Below, piece after piece: positions 46,107 through 47,587 of a stretch of DNA of 47,587 bases. A program made the position numbers and the translations under genes. The stretch spans positions 1 to 47,587 of the forward strand of contig SZXX01000009.1 of NCBI GenBank assembly GCA_005843825.1, read 5' to 3'. This stretch comes from Chlorobium sp. Its GTDB lineage: Bacteria; Bacteroidota; Chlorobiia; Chlorobiales; Chlorobiaceae. Within the stretch, counting starts at the first letter, position 1; each line of letters starts with the position of its first letter. Under the pieces are notes generated by a model. That model was not told where the DNA came from and did not search any database. It saw nothing but the letters and a program-made list of their open reading frames with translations.

Positions 46107-46295
46107 TTATGTGATTTCCAGTAGTTTTGCTTTGGCTCGGACCATGGAAACAAATGGATTTTCCTCGACGCATGGATTTTTGACCAGAATACCGACAGGA
46201 AGGTTTAGTGGTTGTTCCAATAGAGTTTTAATACGTGCACAATCCAATAAACTTTTGCGTCTTCTTATTAAGAATCTCTTTTTTACCCGCTCGCA
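46107..46295 (-). pseudogene. Possible 3' gene fragment downstream of the AlbA_2-like gene
   Basis: The frame stays open between a TGA (46296-46298) and a TAA (46107-46109) for 62 codons and reads like protein (RIKTLLEQPLNLPVGILVKN then CVEENPFVSMVRAKAKLLEI). No start codon with a ribosome-binding site is visible. I do not recognise it. It may be the tail of a gene whose front was lost; the rest of 46035-46311 shows nothing more. Confidence 0.35.
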
Positions 46296-46311
46296 TCAGT
46301 CAAGTAATAAA

Positions 46312-47587
46312 CTATTGTGAGTTGGACTTTTTGGCTGGTAAATACCGTTTCTGCGGGTCATAAGCACTCTTTCCAATTGCGACTATCCTGCCGGTTTCAA
46401 CAAGATTTGCTAAATGTCTCCTGACAGAACGAGCAACCAACCCTGTTACAGCCACCAAATCCTTTATTGAGGCTCCTCCCTCATTTTCATGTTGGATAAT
46501 ACAAGCAAGAATCTGCTGATCAATCGAACTTTCTGTAGTCTCACGAACTTGTCGCAACCACATCATAACGCGGAAATGGTAGCCAATTTCTTCAAACTCA
46601 GGTGGAGGAAAACCATCTTGACGGCAATTATCATCCATGCGCTGAAAGCCACTTCCCCATTGTTCAATGAGGTCAAGTTCCTTGAAGACTCTACCAATGA
46701 CTCTATTACGAAGCTTAGAGACACCAGAACGAAGGCTCTCAAGAGTCAGGCCTCCAGTCAAAAGGCCAGGATTTTCAATTTCGATCCGGTCATCATATAT
46801 TGCCACCCGAATTGGTGCGCCGCGTTGCGAATAATCTGCATGAACAATGGCGTTTGTCAGGGCTTCACGAATGGCTTTGAGCGGCATATTCCAGACATCC
46901 TTCCTTCGCAACTCACCAAACTCTGCCGCCCGTGAGGCATGTTTCTTGATAAAGTCAAAGGCTTTTTCCAAGGCAACAGGCAAGTGATCGCTGATATCCT
47001 GCTGATCCAGAATTTCAGTTTTATTGGTGCCACGAAAACGACCGCATTGAACCCATGCATCAGGGAAATAGCGATCGCGCACTGTTCCGAACAGAAGCAT
47101 ACCTCCTACTGTCGGGACAAGTCGACCTTGATACTGAGTAACGAGCCGTAATGTTTCTGGCACATGATCACTCCAATCACGTAATCCTGCAAATAACCCG
47201 GACACAACCCGGACGTCCAGCGTGTCAGGGTTGATGTCCGGCAGAGGTTCTTCATCATAAGAGAGATTCAGCGCTGAACGTCGCATTTCCGCTGTCAATG
47301 GCCCATCAGCTTGCCGATTGGTCGAGCCAACCCGAACCAGTACACCATTAGTGATACCCTGCGATTTCAGCCAGTGGGGTCGCAAAGCGCTGGGATATAC
47401 CTCCACCAAAAGCAGCGATCGTCCTTTCCAGTTGACTAACTCTACATTTGGAGCCAGTCGCGGTTCAATAGAATCAGCAATCAGGTTACACAACCTTTCC
47501 TCTTCGTCCAGAGGGTGTTCCAGCCCAAGCACTGCTTTGCTGCCATCCTCAATTCCTATCAACACTATATAGAGGACCCCGATTTTT
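46312..47587 (-). CDS. AlbA_2/Schlafen-like ATP-binding protein (5' partial)
   Basis: The frame runs off the right edge of the window, so the N terminus is missing; its visible start reads KIGVLYIVLIGIEDGSK, the core of an AlbA_2 (divergent AAA-4) domain. Then come the HWLKSQG and VLVRVGSTNRQA segments, a middle domain, an HATPase_c_4-like part (AIREALTNAIVHADYSQRGAPIRVAIYDDRIEIENPG) and a C-terminal winged helix (SIKDLVAVTGLVARSVRRHLANLVETG). Such proteins are often annotated as putative ATP-dependent DNA helicases related to RecG N-terminal parts and are common next to mobile or defence genes. Role unknown. Confidence 0.88.
   Translation of the reverse strand, partial: KIGVLYIVLIGIEDGSKAVLGLEHPLDEEERLCNLIADSIEPRLAPNVELVNWKGRSLLLVEVYPSALRPHWLKSQGITNGVLVRVGSTNRQADGPLTAEMRRSALNLSYDEEPLPDINPDTLDVRVVSGLFAGLRDWSDHVPETLRLVTQYQGRLVPTVGGMLLFGTVRDRYFPDAWVQCGRFRGTNKTEILDQQDISDHLPVALEKAFDFIKKHASRAAEFGELRRKDVWNMPLKAIREALTNAIVHADYSQRGAPIRVAIYDDRIEIENPGLLTGGLTLESLRSGVSKLRNRVIGRVFKELDLIEQWGSGFQRMDDNCRQDGFPPPEFEEIGYHFRVMMWLRQVRETTESSIDQQILACIIQHENEGGASIKDLVAVTGLVARSVRRHLANLVETGRIVAIGKSAYDPQKRYLPAKKSNSQ

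Noticed and set aside
46111-46320. Plus-strand 69-codon frame
   Set aside because: No ribosome-binding site or motif; the opposite strand reads more like protein.

Overview
The window looks like chromosomal DNA of a green sulfur bacterium (Chlorobiaceae; Chlorobium, Pelodictyon or Prosthecochloris type). The best marker is a CsmA/CsmE-type chlorosome envelope protein at 26667-26927. It is supported by a four-gene cytoplasmic NiFe (sulf)hydrogenase operon, an ArsA-type ATPase with a C-terminal Hsp20-like domain, and a B12-binding radical SAM enzyme of a type common in this group. Genus and species cannot be fixed from sequence reading alone. No rRNA, tRNA or CRISPR array was seen.

Layout. Positions 1-26.5 kb are mostly housekeeping: a 5'-truncated acidic-tailed protein, an ArsA-like ATPase, folB-folK, a YopX-like gene, nadC-acpS, tig, an M16 peptidase, an NAD-dependent epimerase, recA-dus, asd, a ComEA-like/hypothetical pair, alr, a CBS-domain protein whose fold is cystathionine beta-synthase but whose PLP lysine is replaced, a zinc-ribbon protein with rpsU, aroA, an alpha/beta hydrolase with a YtxH protein, an HD phosphohydrolase, a cassette of a putative dual-OB protein plus two DUF488 proteins, the radical SAM gene and lptB. 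Convergent pairs are often separated by compact bidirectional terminators (2796-2829, 5850-5887, 36499-36527).

From 26.6 to 33.4 kb comes an accessory stretch. It holds the chlorosome gene, an Xre/RES toxin-antitoxin pair, a solitary Phd-like antitoxin, an AbiEi/AbiEii-type pair lying between two diverged 72-bp direct repeats, a decayed gene, and an AT-rich PD-(D/E)XK-like nuclease gene. The nuclease gene and the gamma-carbonic anhydrase gene lie between two inverted copies of a 35-bp hairpin repeat. A third copy lies at 44.47 kb.

From 33.6 to 41.9 kb core metabolism resumes: an amine oxidase/protoporphyrinogen oxidase-like flavoprotein, an MscS channel, a SlyD-like FKBP, hydB-hydG-hydD-hydA and a U32 peptidase. 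The last 6 kb again mixes core and accessory genes: an RHH/RelE toxin-antitoxin pair, a membrane protein coupled to a SpoU methyltransferase, a wHTH-GHKL ATPase-STAS-like protein preceded by an unusual array of 13-bp repeats, two gene remnants, and a 3' fragment of an AlbA_2/Schlafen-like ATP-binding regulator that runs off the end.

Strongest leads for new biology: the PLP-less CBS-like protein (15706-17079), the dual-OB/DUF488/DUF488 cassette (22274-24055), and the repeat array whose last arm forms a perfect hairpin over the ribosome-binding site of the wHTH-GHKL-STAS gene (45651-45724).
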